Counted from the stretch's first letter, positions 12,021-24,019 are shown. The stretch is DNA of 64,000 nucleotides from Elephas maximus indicus (GCF_024166365.1 NC_064826.1:21724001-21788000), one strand, 5' to 3'. Numbers and translations are program-made. Notes: generated by a model not told the origin, from the letters alone.

Positions 12021-12170
12021 TCAATTTTTTTAACTTCAACTTGAACCACAGTCAGCCCCTGGCCTTGTTCTGACTGATGATACTGAGCTTTTCCATCATC
12101 CCTTTCCACAGATGTAGTCAGTTTTATCCCTGTGTATCCCATCTGGCGAAGTCCATGCGTATAGTCATCA

Positions 12171-12402
12171 TTTTTTTTTTTTTTAATTTATTGTGGTTTA
12201 GGGGAAAGTTTACAAATCAAGTCAGTCTCTCATACAAAAAGTTATACACGCCTTGCTGCGTACTCCTAGCTGCTCCCCGCTTAATGAGACGGCACATTCC
12301 TCCTCTACACCCTGTATTCTCTGTGTCTATTCAATCAGCTCCTGTCCCCCTCTTCCTTCTCATCTTGCCACCAGACAGGAGTCACCCACATAGTCTCATA
12401 CC
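12171..12402 (-). mobile_element. L1 3' end fragment, antisense
   Basis: Second tail-only L1 insertion into the same RTE copy. A T14-like run is followed by 'tttacaaatcaagtcagtct' and 'aatgagacggcacattcc', as in the L1 3'UTR at 18170-18260. RTE sequence resumes at 'tttttgaagaaaggtatttg'. Confidence 0.8.
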
Positions 12403-12630
12403 ATTTATGTTTTTGAAGAAAGGTATTTGCAATGAAGAAGTCATTGGTCTTGCAAAATTCTATCATATGATCTCTGGTGTCGTTTCTATCACCGAGACCA
12501 TACTTTCCTACTACCAATCCTTCTTTGTTTCCAAATTTTGTATTTCAATTGCCAGTAATTATCAATGCATCTTGAGTAAGACTGATATTTAAGGACAGTT
12601 TCAGCACTACGATTCTGCATTTGAGGACAG

Positions 12631-12647
12631 GCATTGGTGGTTCAGTG
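12631..12647 (+). mobile_element. Left stub of a tRNA-Gly-type SINE
   Basis: The 17 bases GCATTGGTGGTTCAGTG match the 5' end of a glycine tRNA through box A. The rest of the tRNA-like head is found 3.2 kb away at 15869, on the far side of the RTE insertion. This is half of a SINE cut in two, not a tRNA gene. Confidence 0.65.
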
Positions 12648-12974
12648 TTCTTGTTGTCGTTAGGTGTCGTCAAGTCGGTTCTGACTCATAGCAACACTGT
12701 GTACCACAGAACGAAACACTGCCCAGTCCTGTGCCATCCTTACAATCATTGTTATGCTTGGGCCTGTTGTTGCAGCCACTGTGTCAATGCATCTTGTCAA
12801 GGGTCTTCCTCTTTTCTGCTGACCCTGTACTTTACCCTGATCCCTCTTGATAACATATCCAGACTATGTAATATGCAGTCTCACAATCCTTGCTTCTAAG
12901 GAGAATTCTGGTTGTACTTCTTCCAAGACAGATTTGTTCATTCTTTTGGCAGTCTATGCTATATTCAATATTCT

Positions 12975-14142
12975 TCACCAACACCACAATTCAAAGGTGT
13001 CATTTCTTCTTGGGTCTTCCTTGTTCATCGTCCAGCTTTTGCATGCATATGATACAATTGAAAATACCAAGGCTTGGATCAGGCACGCCTTAGTCTTTAA
13101 GGTGACATCTGTGCTTTTCAACACTTTAAAGAGGTCCTTTGCAGCAGATTTGCCCAATGCAATGCATTTTTTGATTTCTTGACTGTTGCTTTTATGGGTG
13201 TTGATTGTGGATCCAAGTAAAATGAAATCCTTGACAACTTCAATCTTTTATCCATTTATCATGATGTGGCTTATTGGTCCAGTTGTGAGGATTTTTGTTT
13301 TCTTTATGTTGAGGTGTAATCCATACTGAAGGCTGTGGTCTTTGATCTTCATTAGTAAGTGCTTCAAGTCCTCTTCACTTTCAGCAAACAAGGTTGTGTC
13401 ATCTGTATAACGCAGGTTATTAATGTCTTCCTTCAATCCTGATGCCCCGTTCTTCTTCATATAGTCCAGCTTCTCGGATTATTTGCTAAGCATACAGATT
13501 GAATAGGTATGGTGAAAGGATACAACCCTGACGCACACCTTCCTTGACTTAAACCACTCATTATCTATCTTTTTCTATTCAAACAACTGCCTCTTGATCT
13601 ATGTACAGATTCCTCATGAGCACAATTAAGTGATCTGGATTTCCCACTCTTGCCAATGTTATCCACAATTTGTTATGATCCATACAGCTGAATGCCTTTG
13701 CATAGTCAATAAAACACAGGTAAACATCCTTCCGGTATTCTCTGCTTTCAGCCAAGATCCATCTGACATCAGCAATAACACCCCTGGTTCCATGTCCTCT
13801 TCTGAATCCGGCCTGAATTTCTGGGAGTTTCCTGTCGATATAATGCTACAGCTGCTTTTCAATGATCTTCAGCAAAATTTTGCTTAGGTGTGATATTAAT
13901 GATATTGTTTGATAATTTCTGCATATGGTTAAATCACCTTTCTTGGGAATAGGCATAAATATGGATCTCTTCCGGTTGGTTGGCCAGGTAGCTGTCTTCC
14001 AAATCTCTAGGCATAGATGAGTGAGCAGCACTTCCAGCACTGCATCCATTTGTTGAAACATCTCAATTGATATTCCATCAATTCCTGGAGCCTTGTGTCT
14101 CGCCAGTGCCTCCAGCGCAGCTTGGACTTCCTCCCTCAGCAC
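12975..14142 (-). pseudogene. RTE reverse-transcriptase region, frameshifted
   Basis: Minus-strand pieces in different frames carry the RTE reverse-transcriptase landmarks in order: KAPGIDGISIEMFQ (14095-14050 region), LISHLSKILLKIIEKQL (near 13895-13846), then the catalytic-type motif YTDDTTLFAES (near 13410-13380). The end is near 12975. Multiple frame changes separate them, so no intact enzyme is encoded. The enzyme would copy element RNA at a nicked target. Confidence 0.85.
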
Positions 14143-14544
14143 CCTCGGTTCCTGATCAAATGCTACCTCCTGAAATGGTTGAACGTCGACTAATTGTTTT
14201 TTGTATAATGACTCTGTGTATTCCTTTCATCTTCTTTTGATGCTTCCTGCATCATTTAATATTTTCCTCACAGACTCCTTCACAATTGCAACTTGACGCT
14301 TGATTTTTTTCTTCAGTTCTTTCAGCTTGAGAAATGCAGAGTGTGTTTTTCCCTTTTGGTTTTCTATCTCCAGCTCTTTGCACATGCCATTATAATACTT
14401 TACTTTGTCTTCTCGAGCTGCCCTTTGAAATCTTATGTTCAGTTATTTTACGTCATCATTTCTTTCTTTTGCTTTAGTTGCTTGACGTTCAACAGCAAGT
14501 TTCAGAGTCTCCTCTGACATTCATCTTGGTCTTTTCTTTCTTTC

Positions 14545-15430
14545 TTATCTTTCCAATGACCTCTTGCTTTCTTCATGTATGATGTCCTTGATGTCATTCC
14601 ACAACTCATCTGGTCTTTGGTCATTAGTGTTCAAAGGGTCAAATCTATTCTTGAGATGGTCTCTAAATTCAGGTGGGTTATATTCAAGGTCGTGTTTTGG
14701 CTCTTGTGGACTTGCTCTGATTTTCTTCAGTTTCAGCTTGAACTTGCATATGAGCGATTGATGGTCTGTTCTACGGTTGGCCCCTGGCCTTGTTCTAACT
14801 GAAGATACTGAGCTTTTCTGTCGTCTTTTTCCACAGATGTAGTCGATTTGATCCCTGTGTATTCCATCTGGCAAGGTCCAGGTGTATAGACGCCATTTTG
14901 TTGGTGAAAAAAGGTATTTGCAATGACGAAGTCGTTGGTCTTGCAGAATTCTATCATTTGATCTCAGCATTGTTTCTATCACCAAGGCAATATTTTCCAA
15001 CTACTGATCCTTCTTCTTTATTTCCAACTTTTGCATTCCAATCACCAGTAATTATCAATGCATCTTGACTGCACATTTGATCAATTTCGGACTGCAGGAG
15101 CTGATAAAAATCTTCAATTTCTTCATCTTTGGCCTTAGTGGTTGGTGCATAAATTTGAATAAAAGTTGTATTAACTGGTCTTCCTTGTAGGTGTATGGAT
15201 ATTATCCTATCACTGACAGCGTTGTACTTCAGGATAGATCTTGAAATGTTCTTTTTGATGATGAATGCAACACCAATCCTCTTCAAGTTGTCATTCCTGG
15301 CATAGTAGACGATATGATTTTCTGATTCAAAATGGCCAATACCAGTCCATTTCAGCTCAGTAATGCCTAGGATATCAATGTTTATGTGTTCCATTTCATT
15401 TTTGACGACTTCCTCTTTTCCTAGGTTCAT
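14545..15430 (-). pseudogene. RTE endonuclease region, broken
   Basis: Two overlapping minus-strand frames (15430-14954 and 15000-14545) hold the apurinic-like endonuclease. ITELKWTGIGHF lies near the start, then IQIYAPT and ITGDWNAKVGNKEEG, and after the frame change a DYICG and a DHQSLICKF segment that match the end of the domain. The first frame begins at a methionine (MNLGKEEVVKNEM) that is a plausible RTE start. The frameshift near 14955-15000 disables it. Confidence 0.85.
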
Positions 15431-15868
15431 ACTTGGTACATTCCAGGTTCTGATTATTAATGGTTGTTTGCAGCTGTTTTTTCTCTTTTTGAGTCATGCC
15501 ACCTCAGCAAATGAAGCCCAAAAGCTTTACTCCATCCATATATCATTAAGGTCGATTCTGCTTTGAGGAGGCAGCTCTTCCCCAGTCATCTTTTGAGTGC
15601 CTTCCAAACTGGGGGACTCATCTTCCGGCACTGTATCAGACAGTGTTCCGCTGCTATTCATAAGGTTTTCACTGGCTAGTGCTTTTCAGAAGTAAACTGC
15701 TTGGTCCTTCTTCCTAGTCTGTCTTAGTCCGGAAGCTCAGCTGAAACCTGTCTTCCACAGGTGACCTTGCTCGTATCTGAATACTGGTGGCATAGCTTCC
15801 AGCATCACAGCAACACACAAGCCCCACAGTATGACAAACTGACAGACACGTGGGGGTGTGGTTCAGTG

Positions 15869-16215
15869 GTGGTTCAGAATTCTCACCTTCCATGCTCGAG
15901 ACCTGGGTTCAATTCCCAGCCGATGCACCTCATGTGCGGCCACCACCTGTCTGTCATTGGAGGTTTGCGCACTGCTATGATGCTGAGCAGGATTCAGCAG
16001 AACTTACAGACTAAGACAGACCAGGAAAAAGGGCCTGGCCACCCACTTCCAAAAATCAGCCAGTGAAAACCCTATGGGTCACAACGGTCCAATTCACAAC
16101 TGATCATGGGGATGGCACAGGACCTGGCAGTGTTTCGTTCTGTTGTGCACAAGGTTGCTTTGAGTTAGAGGTCATCATGAGTTGGACACTGACTCAACAG
16201 CAGCTGACAACAGCA
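15869..16215 (+). mobile_element. Composite SINE: tRNA-Gly-like head, RTE 5'UTR and tail
   Basis: Right half of the SINE whose left stub is at 12631. It starts with 'agaattctcaccttccatg' and 'gacctgggttcaattccc' (tRNA-Gly anticodon arm and box B). It continues with the RTE-5'UTR-type block ('cagactaagacagaccagga', 'atcagccagtgaaaacccta') and ends in the shared tail with 'gactcaacagcagctgac'. It joins a tRNA promoter to the same bipartite body seen at 3732 and 6498. Confidence 0.75.
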
Positions 16216-16734
16216 ACAACCACGTCCTGTAATATGCCTGTCTCATTGCCCCAATCAGACATGACCTGGTTACTCTTTGAGGACACACTTTGTTTTCATA
16301 TTGGATTCAGATCCCACCTCCTTCAACCACCTCACTTGTCCCCTCTCCAATAGAAGCCCCAGGTCAGTGCTTCTCCCATCCTGCCCCTAGGCTCTTCCTT
16401 TGTGTCTCTTCAGCTCCCTGGCTTGTCCTCTATCATGGCTTTAACGTCCCTGCCTGCAACACCACTGTCAGGGGTGATAACTCTGGAACCAGGCACCAAC
16501 CCCGGGCGCTGAGCACAGTGCCTGGCTGGCAGTGGCCCTCAGTGTTTGTGGAGTGCTTGTTGGCCCTGTGCCACTGAGCCCATAGGAGGCCTCCCTGACC
16601 CAGTGGGGACGGCAGTCAGCATTGGCCTGACCCCTTACCACCCTGTCCTGGAGCCATGGCCTGTCTGACCTTGGGGAAGGAGCCGATGATAAAAGCTGGA
16701 AGATGTGGTTGGGAGAACTCATCGGGGCAGAGGG
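16216..16734. other. Gene-free flank, no recognised element
   Basis: Unique-looking sequence after the composite SINE. No gene or repeat is supported. Confidence 0.4.
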
Positions 16735-17125
16735 CTGGCACTTTAATTGCATAATGATTTCCTCGGAAATGATGGTGCTGGAAGATAAGGCCTGCTGCCT
16801 GCAGGATGGATGGTGTGAGGACGGGTGAGTTATATTTTCCCAGATAAAAGCGCCGATTGCCTATAAACTCTGATTCTGCCTGATGTAAAAGCCACTTTAT
16901 TGCACACCCAGAAATTACTACCCATATAAAAGCACATTCTCGTGATGTAAAAATAGATTTTCATATAATTTTTTCACGCCGCCACCTTGTAATTCCTCCT
17001 TTCTGAGCACCCTGAGACGGCACCGAGGTTTATTTTTCTCTTTTAATTGTTTGCCATGGCATGCCAATTTATGATGAGATATTCTCCCTGAGATCAGAGC
17101 AGGGCCACGGTATAAATATCAGCCC
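16735..17125. promoter_or_regulatory. Candidate conserved regulatory block, AT-rich
   Basis: Repeat-free, AT-rich sequence in a GC-rich neighbourhood. It is dense in homeodomain and GATA-like words: 'ctttaattgcataatgattt', 'cccagataaaagcg', 'cactttattgcac', 'cagaaattactaccc', 'tcttttaattgtttgcc'. I infer a possible enhancer from composition alone; conservation cannot be seen here. Confidence 0.35.
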
Positions 17126-18034
17126 TCACTTCATAGCAGGCAGGGCCCTGGGCACCCAAAATGCCACCAGCAACATCAGGTCCCATGGTGAAACTATAAT
17201 TTGGGGGTGGGAGGGCGTGTGGTTTCATCCTCACCTGATGCTTTTCAGCAGGGCAGGAAAGGGGGTGGGGCTCCACCTGACCCAGGGAGGGCAATATAGC
17301 CCCACCTTTTGTTTTGGTGGTGGGGGGGCCCTGTCAGCCTGAAGGCAGTCCAGAAAGCTGTGTGCCCTGCGGAGGCCTAAGCCCCACTGGTCTGACCCAT
17401 CTGACTTCTGGAGCTGCTCCTCTCCCATGCCCTTATTGTCTGGAAAATCTCGCACCCCAGAAAGCCGCCTTTCAGAACTGTGACCTTACCCACGTGACTC
17501 CTTTCCTTGGGTTTCCGCCCAGGTGCACAGCTCAGAGCCCTTACTTTGGGAAAGATGAATGAATGAATGCCTGGTACCCCCCAGCCCCTTGCAGAAAAAC
17601 CTACCTCTCAGTTCCCATCCATCCAGGTTGTCTACCCCCTGCAAACGGCAAAGACTTCTGACCCCTAGAAACTCTGTCCCAACTACCAGGGCAGAGGAGG
17701 GTCTTTACAGCTATGGTGATGGGAGCTGTGAGCCAAGGGCGGCACCAGGGTAACCTGGGCAGTGTCTCCCCACTCCCCACCCCAGGGGAGCCCTCTGCAG
17801 CCATCCCCCACCCTGCCCCCGCTCCCGACCTGGGCCTCCTTCCAAGCTCCTGATTCCCAGGCATGCACTGGACTAAGCCAGACTCCCTGAGTTCGTCTGT
17901 CCCCATCCAAAATCTGCGACAGGGCCAGACAGGGTCTTCCAGATGGTCAGCCGGCCCCGCCAGGCTTTGAGGTGCCCCTCCTCCTCTGGCAGAGCTGGCC
18001 AGGTCGGTGGTGAATGAATGAATGGATGTTATAT
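17126..18034. other. Gene-free flank, no recognised element
   Basis: GC-rich unique-looking sequence with short GAATGAATG runs at about 17556-17570 and 18012-18022. No supported gene or repeat. Confidence 0.4.
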
Positions 18035-18129
18035 CAGTGCTTCTCAAACTTTGGTGTGTATCAGAATCACCTGCTGGGCCCCACCCCGAGCTTCTGATTC
18101 TGTTGATCTAGGGTGAGCCTGAGAATTTG
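18035..18129 (+). mobile_element. MER5A-type hAT element, left half
   Basis: It starts 'cagtgcttctcaaacttt' and continues with 'gtatcagaatcacctgctgg', the left end of a MER5A-like non-autonomous hAT transposon. It is cut off at 18129 by an L1; the right half is at 22366-22441. Confidence 0.85.
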
Positions 18130-20555
18130 TTTTTTTTTTTTTAATTTAATAATTTTTATTGTGCTTTAAGTGAAGTGAAAGTTTACAAATCAAGTCAGTC
18201 TCTCACATATAACCTTATACTCCCAATCACTCACCCCCTAATGAGACAGCCCGCTCCCTCCTTCCAGTATCTCTTTTCGTGACCATTTTGCCAGCTTCTA
18301 ACCCCCTCTACCATCCTATCTCCCCTCCAGACAGGAGATGCCAACATAGTCTCAAGTGTCCACCTGATGCAAGTAGCTCACTCCTCATCAGCATCCCTCT
18401 CCAACCCGTTGTCCAGTCTAATCCATGTCTAATGAGTTGGCTTTGGGAATGGTTCCTGTCCTGGGCCTACAGAAGGTCTGGGGACCATGACCACCGGGGT
18501 CCTTCTAGTCTCAGTCAGACCATTAAGTCTGGTCTTTCTATAAGAATTTGGGGTCTGCATCCCACCGTTCTCCCGCTCCCTCAGGGGTTTTCTGTTGTGT
18601 TCCCTGTCAGGGCAGTCATTGGTTGTGGCTGGGCACCATCTAGTTCTTCTGGTCTCAGGATGACGTAGTCTCTAGTTCATGTAGTCCCTTCTGTCTCCTG
18701 GGCTCGTAATCACCTTGTGTTCTTGGTGTTCTTCATTCTCCTCTGATCCAGGCAGCTTGAGACTCATTGATGCATCTTAGATGGCCACTTGGTAGCATTT
18801 AAGACCCCAGACACCACTCTTCAAAGTGGGATGCAGAATGTTTTCTTAATAGATTTTAATTTGCCATTTGACTTACATGTCCCCTGAAACCATGATCTCC
18901 AAACCCCTGCCCCTGCTTCATTGACCTTCGAAGCATTCAGTTTATTCAGGAAACTTCTTTGCTTTTGGTTTAGCCCAGTTGTGCTGACCTCCCCTCTATT
19001 GATTGCTGTCCTTCCCTTCACCTAAAGTAGTTCTTATCTATTATCTAATTAGTAAGTACCCCTCTCCCACCCTCCTTCCCTCCCCCCTCTCGTAACCACA
19101 AAAGAATGTGTTCTCAGTTTAAACTATTTCTCAAGGTCTTATAATAGTGATCTTATACAATATCTGTCCTTTTGCAACTGACTAATTTCACTCAGCATAA
19201 CGCCTTCTAGGTTCCTCCATGTTATGAAATGTTTCACAGATTCATCACTGTTCTTTATCGATGCGTAGTATTCCATTGTGTGAATATACCACAGTTTATT
19301 TATCCATTCATCCATTGATGGGCACCTTGGTTGCTCCCTTCTTTTGCTATTGTAAACAGTGCTGCAATAAACATGGGAGTGCATATATCTGTTCGGGTAA
19401 ACGTTCTTATTTCTCTAGGATATATTCCGAGGAGTGCGATTGCTGGGTCGTGTGGTAGTTGTATTTCTAGCTTTTTAAGGAAGCGCCAAATCGATTTCCT
19501 AAGTGGTTATACCATTTTACATTCCCACCAGCAGTGTATAAGTGTTCCAATCTCTCCACAGCCTCTCCAACATTTATTATTTTGTGTTTTTTGGATTAGT
19601 GCCAGCCTTGTTGGAGTGAGATGGAATCTCATTGTAGTTTTGATTTGCATTTCTCTAATGGCTAATGATCGAGAGCATTTCCTTATGTATCTGTTAGCCG
19701 CCTGAATGTCTGCTTTAGTGAAGTGCCTGTTCATATCCTTTGCCCATTTTTTAACTGGGTTGTTTGTCTTTTTGTGGTTAAGTTTTAGCAGAGTCATGTA
19801 GCTTTTAGAGATCAGGCACTGGTCAGAGATGTCATAGCTGAAAAATTTTTCCCAGTCTGTAGGTGGTCTTTTTACTCTTGGCGAAGTCTTTAGATGAGCA
19901 CAGTTGTTTGATTTTTAGGAGCTTCCACTTATCTGGTTTCTCTTCGGCATTTTTAGTAATGTTTTGTATTCTCTTTATGCCATGTATTAGGGCTCCTAAT
20001 GTCCCTATTTTTTCTTCCATGATCTTTATTGTTTTAGATTTTATGTTTAGGTCTTTGATCCATTTTGAGCTCGTTTTTGTGCATGGTGTGAGGTATGGGT
20101 CCTGTTTCATTTTTTTGCAGATGGATATCCAGTTATGCCAGCACCATTTGTTAAAAAGACTATATTTTCCCCAATTAACTGACACTGGGCCTTTGTCAAA
20201 TATCAGCTGCTTATATGTGGATGGGTTTATATCTGGATTCTCAATTCTGTTCCATTGGTCTATGTTTCCGTTGTTGTATCAGTACCACTCCGTTTTGACT
20301 ACTGTGGCAGTATAATAGGTTCTAAAATCACGTAGAGTGAGGCCTCCCACTTTGTTCTTCTTTTTTAGTAATGCTTTATTTATCCAGGGTTTCTTTCCCC
20401 TCCACATGAAGTTGGTGATTTGTTTCTCTACCTCATTAAAAAATGTCATTGGAATTTGGATCGGAAGTGCATTGTATACATAAATGGCTTTTGGTAGAAT
20501 AGACATTTTTACAATGTTAAGTCTTCCTATCCAAGAGCTAGGTATGTTTTTCCAC

Positions 20556-21402
<847 letters not shown>

Positions 21403-21629
21403 TTAGCTGGTTTTGGTATCAGGGATATGCTGGCTTCATAGAATGAGTTAGGTAGCATTCCATCCTTTTCTATGCTTTAAAATACCTTTAGTATTAGTGG
21501 TGTTAACTCTTCTCTGAAAGTTTGGTAGAACTCTGCAGTGAAGCCATCCAGGCCAGGGCTTTTTTTTTGTTGGGAGTTTTTTGATTACCTTTTCGATGTC
21601 TTTTTTCGTTACGGGTCTATTTAGTTTTT

Positions 21630-22424
21630 CTACTTGTTTGTTAGTTTAGGTAGGTAGTGTGTTTCTAAGAATTCATCCATTTCTTCTAGGTTTTCAAGTT
21701 TTTTAGAGTACAATTTTTCATAGTAATCTGATATAATTCTTTTAATTTCAGTTGGGTCTGTTGTGATATGGCCCATCTCGTTTCTTATTTGGGTTATTTG
21801 TTTCCTTTCCTGTATTTCTTTAGTCAGTCTGGCCAATGGTTTATCAATTCTTTCAATTGTTTTTCTGTTCTCCAATTCATTTAATTCTGCTCTAATTTTT
21901 ATTATTTGTTTTCTTCTGGTGCCTGATGGATTCTTTTGTTGCTCTCTACTTGTTCAAGTTGTAGGGACAGTTCTCTGATTTTGGCTCTTCTTTATGTATG
22001 TGTATTTATTGAAATAAATTGACCTCTGAGCACTGCTTTCGCTGTGTCCCAGAGGTTTTGATAGGAAGTGTTTTCAGTCTCGTTGCATGCTATGAATTTC
22101 TTTATTCCCTCCTTAATATCATCTATAACCCAGTCTTTTTTTGAGCAGGGTATTGTTCACTTTCCAAGTATTTGATTTCTTTTCCCTGATTTTTCTTTTA
22201 TTGGTTTCTACTTCTATGGTCTTAAGGTCTGATAAGATGCTTTGTAATATTTCTATGTTTTGGATTCTGCAAAGGTTTGTTCTATGACCTAATATGTGAT
22301 CTATTCTAGAGAATGTTCCATGTGCGCTAGAAAAAAAAGTATACTTTGCAGCTGTTGGGTGGAGTAGAACTTGGGTTTTTAACAGGTTTCCAAGTGCTGC
22401 TGTTGCTGCTGGTCCAGGGACCAC
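21630..22424 (-). pseudogene. L1 ORF2 endonuclease end and linker
   Basis: The end of the endonuclease domain is readable on the minus strand (AAKYTFFSSAHGTFSRIDHI, near 22350-22290). It is followed by the linker to the reverse transcriptase (WKVNNTLLKKRLGYR near 22160, [20 protein letters not shown] near 21820-21760). The first part of the open frame (beyond 22365) is read-through into MER5A sequence and not L1. Confidence 0.85.
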
Positions 22425-22441
22425 ACTTTGAGAACCACCAG
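22366..22441 (+). mobile_element. MER5A-type hAT element, right half
   Basis: It holds 'ctgctggtccagggacca' and ends 'cactttgagaaccaccag', the right terminal inverted repeat partner of 18035. Together the halves make one element interrupted by the L1. Confidence 0.85.
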
Positions 22442-22679
22442 CTAGGATCCCTCCTAGTGGTTGGGGGTTATGGAAAGCTGTCTGTAGTGTGGACCAACGG
22501 GAGATGCGGAGTCACCGCGTGACCCCATCACAGTTCTTGGAACAAGGATGGGGGAGGGGGGAGTAGGTAAGAACAAGTGGTGGAAAGTCCCCAGAGACCT
22601 CCAGGCCCTGCTGGGGAGGTGCTGGTGGAGGGACCTGGGGTCTAAGTCTCAGGGTAGTCAGGTCTGGTGGCCTAGAAGC

Positions 22680-23330
22680 TGTGGGCGGGCTGCCAGCGCC
22701 CTGTGGCTCCCAGTTGCCCAGGACCATGCGGAAGCTGTAAAGAGGCCCAGCCTCCCGCCCCCGCCCGCGCCGGGACCTGTGGGCTCAGGCCAATCCGCGC
22801 AGAGCCCCCGCTGAGAGGCCCGATCTGCGGCCACCTTCCGGGTTGGACCTGCGCAGGGCTGCCCTAACGCCCGCGCCGGGTGTGTGGCCGGCCTGGTGCC
22901 TCCGGCTCCCCGCGCTCCCCCGCGGCCCCGCGGCGCGCCACACACCACCGCGAGTCACTTCTCGCGGGGTCCCTCTCTGGCCCTGCAGCCAATGGGCTCT
23001 GCGACCTGGCCCCGTCGCTTCCCCTTCGCGGTGCTCAGGTTCTTCACCTGTAAAATGGGGGCACGACGCTTTCCGGTTCTGAGCTCTGCGGGGTCAGGGT
23101 GGGGGTGACAGACAGCGCCGCACAAACCAAGCCAGGCAACCCCCACTTGTGCTCGCAGCGGGGTCCCTGGAAGAGCCCTCACTCGTGGCCCCCTCTCGGC
23201 TGCTCACCAAACCGCAGGGCACGACCAGCGCGCCCTTCGCTCCGCCAGGCTGCCCTTCTCGCGTCTCGCGTGGCCTCTAAGGGGCGCTGTCCCCAGGGCA
23301 TGGGCGTGGCCGGAGGGGCCGAAGTACCAC
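22680..23330. promoter_or_regulatory. CpG island, candidate TATA-less promoter
   Basis: GC-rich stretch with undepleted CpG: I counted about 30 CpG in the 240 bases 22741-22980, while most of the window is strongly CpG-poor. It has GC-box-like runs ('cccgcccccgcccgcgcc'), two CCAAT boxes on the plus strand ('caggccaatccgcg' near 22789 and 'gcagccaatgggctc' near 22987) and no TATA. No exon of a known gene adjoins it. A MIR-like scrap ('cacctgtaaaatggggg') lies at about 23045-23065. Function as a promoter is inferred. Confidence 0.6.
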
Positions 23331-23714
23331 CTCCGTCTGCGACCTTGGACCAGCGTTCGCTCCAAGGTGGCTGTGGGAGGCAGGCAAGCAGAGGAAGAGC
23401 CACGTGTGTAAGGCCATTCGGACAACCGGGCCTTGACCAGCCTCAAACTTTGCCAGGTCCTCCTCATCTCCCTCTTCCCCTCCAGTAGGTCTAGAATTTC
23501 CCAAAAGGAAGTAGAGAAGCATCAACCTGGAGCAATACAGGGCTTAGGGAGTTCTCGTCTTCCAAAATTTCAGGGCTGGCTACATGTTCCCAGGCCACCC
23601 TGTTCACTTCCAGTGTACCCAGGCCTGATGGGGGGACCATGGAATCCTGAGGGTCTCCTTTTCTCTCTGGGCTTCGCACCATGTAATACCCTCCTGGGCT
23701 GAGCTACACTTTAG
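23331..23714. other. Gene-free flank, no recognised element
   Basis: Unique-looking sequence beside the CpG island. Some short open frames exist but none is supported as coding. Confidence 0.35.
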
Positions 23715-23847
23715 TTGTTCCTTCATTCATTCATTCATTCAGAAATCACTTGTTGAAACTGTGTGGGGTACAGATATAAATCAACAAGAGGTGGTTTATC
23801 TTTTGGAGACCATAACATGGGGGCAAAAAGGCCTTCCCTCACACCAA
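23715..23847 (-). repeat. L2 LINE 3' end, antisense
   Basis: A (TTCA)n run at about 23720-23740 is followed by 'aaatcacttgttgaaactgt', 'gtggggtacagatataaat' and 'caacaag', the antisense 3' end of L2. Confidence 0.65.
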
Positions 23848-24019
23848 AAGAAATAAACCTGTTACCACTGAGTTGATTCCGATTCATGGTGACCCCATGT
23901 ATTACAGAGTAGAACTGCTCCATAGAGTTTTGGTTGTAACCCTTATGGAAGTAAATCACCAGGCCTTGCTTTGGGAGTCAATGGGTGGGTCTGAACCACC
24001 AACCTTTAGGTTGGTAAAC
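23848..24019 (-). mobile_element. AfroSINE, antisense
   Basis: RTE-type tail first ('gttgattccgattcatggtg'), then the longer-subtype middle ('ggaagtaaatcaccaggcc') and the start of the tRNA-like head ('aaccaccaacctttaggttg'). Confidence 0.88.

Larger units (their letters stand above)
9913..12576 (-). mobile_element. RTE retrotransposon copy 1, degenerate and nested
   Basis: Antisense RTE (BovB-like clade) copy aligned by eye with the full copy at 12648-15857. Recognisable reverse-transcriptase pieces on the minus strand are KAPGIDGIPTEML near 10760-10700 and DYTKAFDCVDHDRLW near 10380-10320. Endonuclease-region sequence lies near 12330-12570. It lacks its 3' ~600 bases and its 5' end. It was later invaded by a MaLR-type LTR (10801-11311) and two L1 tails (about 11862-12020 and 12171-12402). 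Frameshifts and stops break every frame, so it is not active. Confidence 0.85.
12648..15857 (-). mobile_element. Full-length RTE retrotransposon copy 2, antisense
   Basis: A 3210-base antisense element bounded by a perfect 11-bp direct repeat GTGGTTCAGTG (12637-12647 and 15858-15868). The length fits a complete RTE/BovB-type element (about 3.2 kb). Reading on the minus strand: a 5'UTR (15857-15430) shared with the small bipartite elements, an apurinic-type endonuclease, a reverse transcriptase, and a 3'UTR whose end is the AfroSINE tail. The coding part is broken by several frameshifts. It inserted into a tRNA-Gly-headed SINE. Confidence 0.9.

Noticed and set aside
15869..15940. Possible tRNA-Gly gene
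   Set aside because: The tRNA-like sequence lacks a proper 5' half at this place, the acceptor stem does not close, and it leads into an RTE-type body. It is a SINE head.
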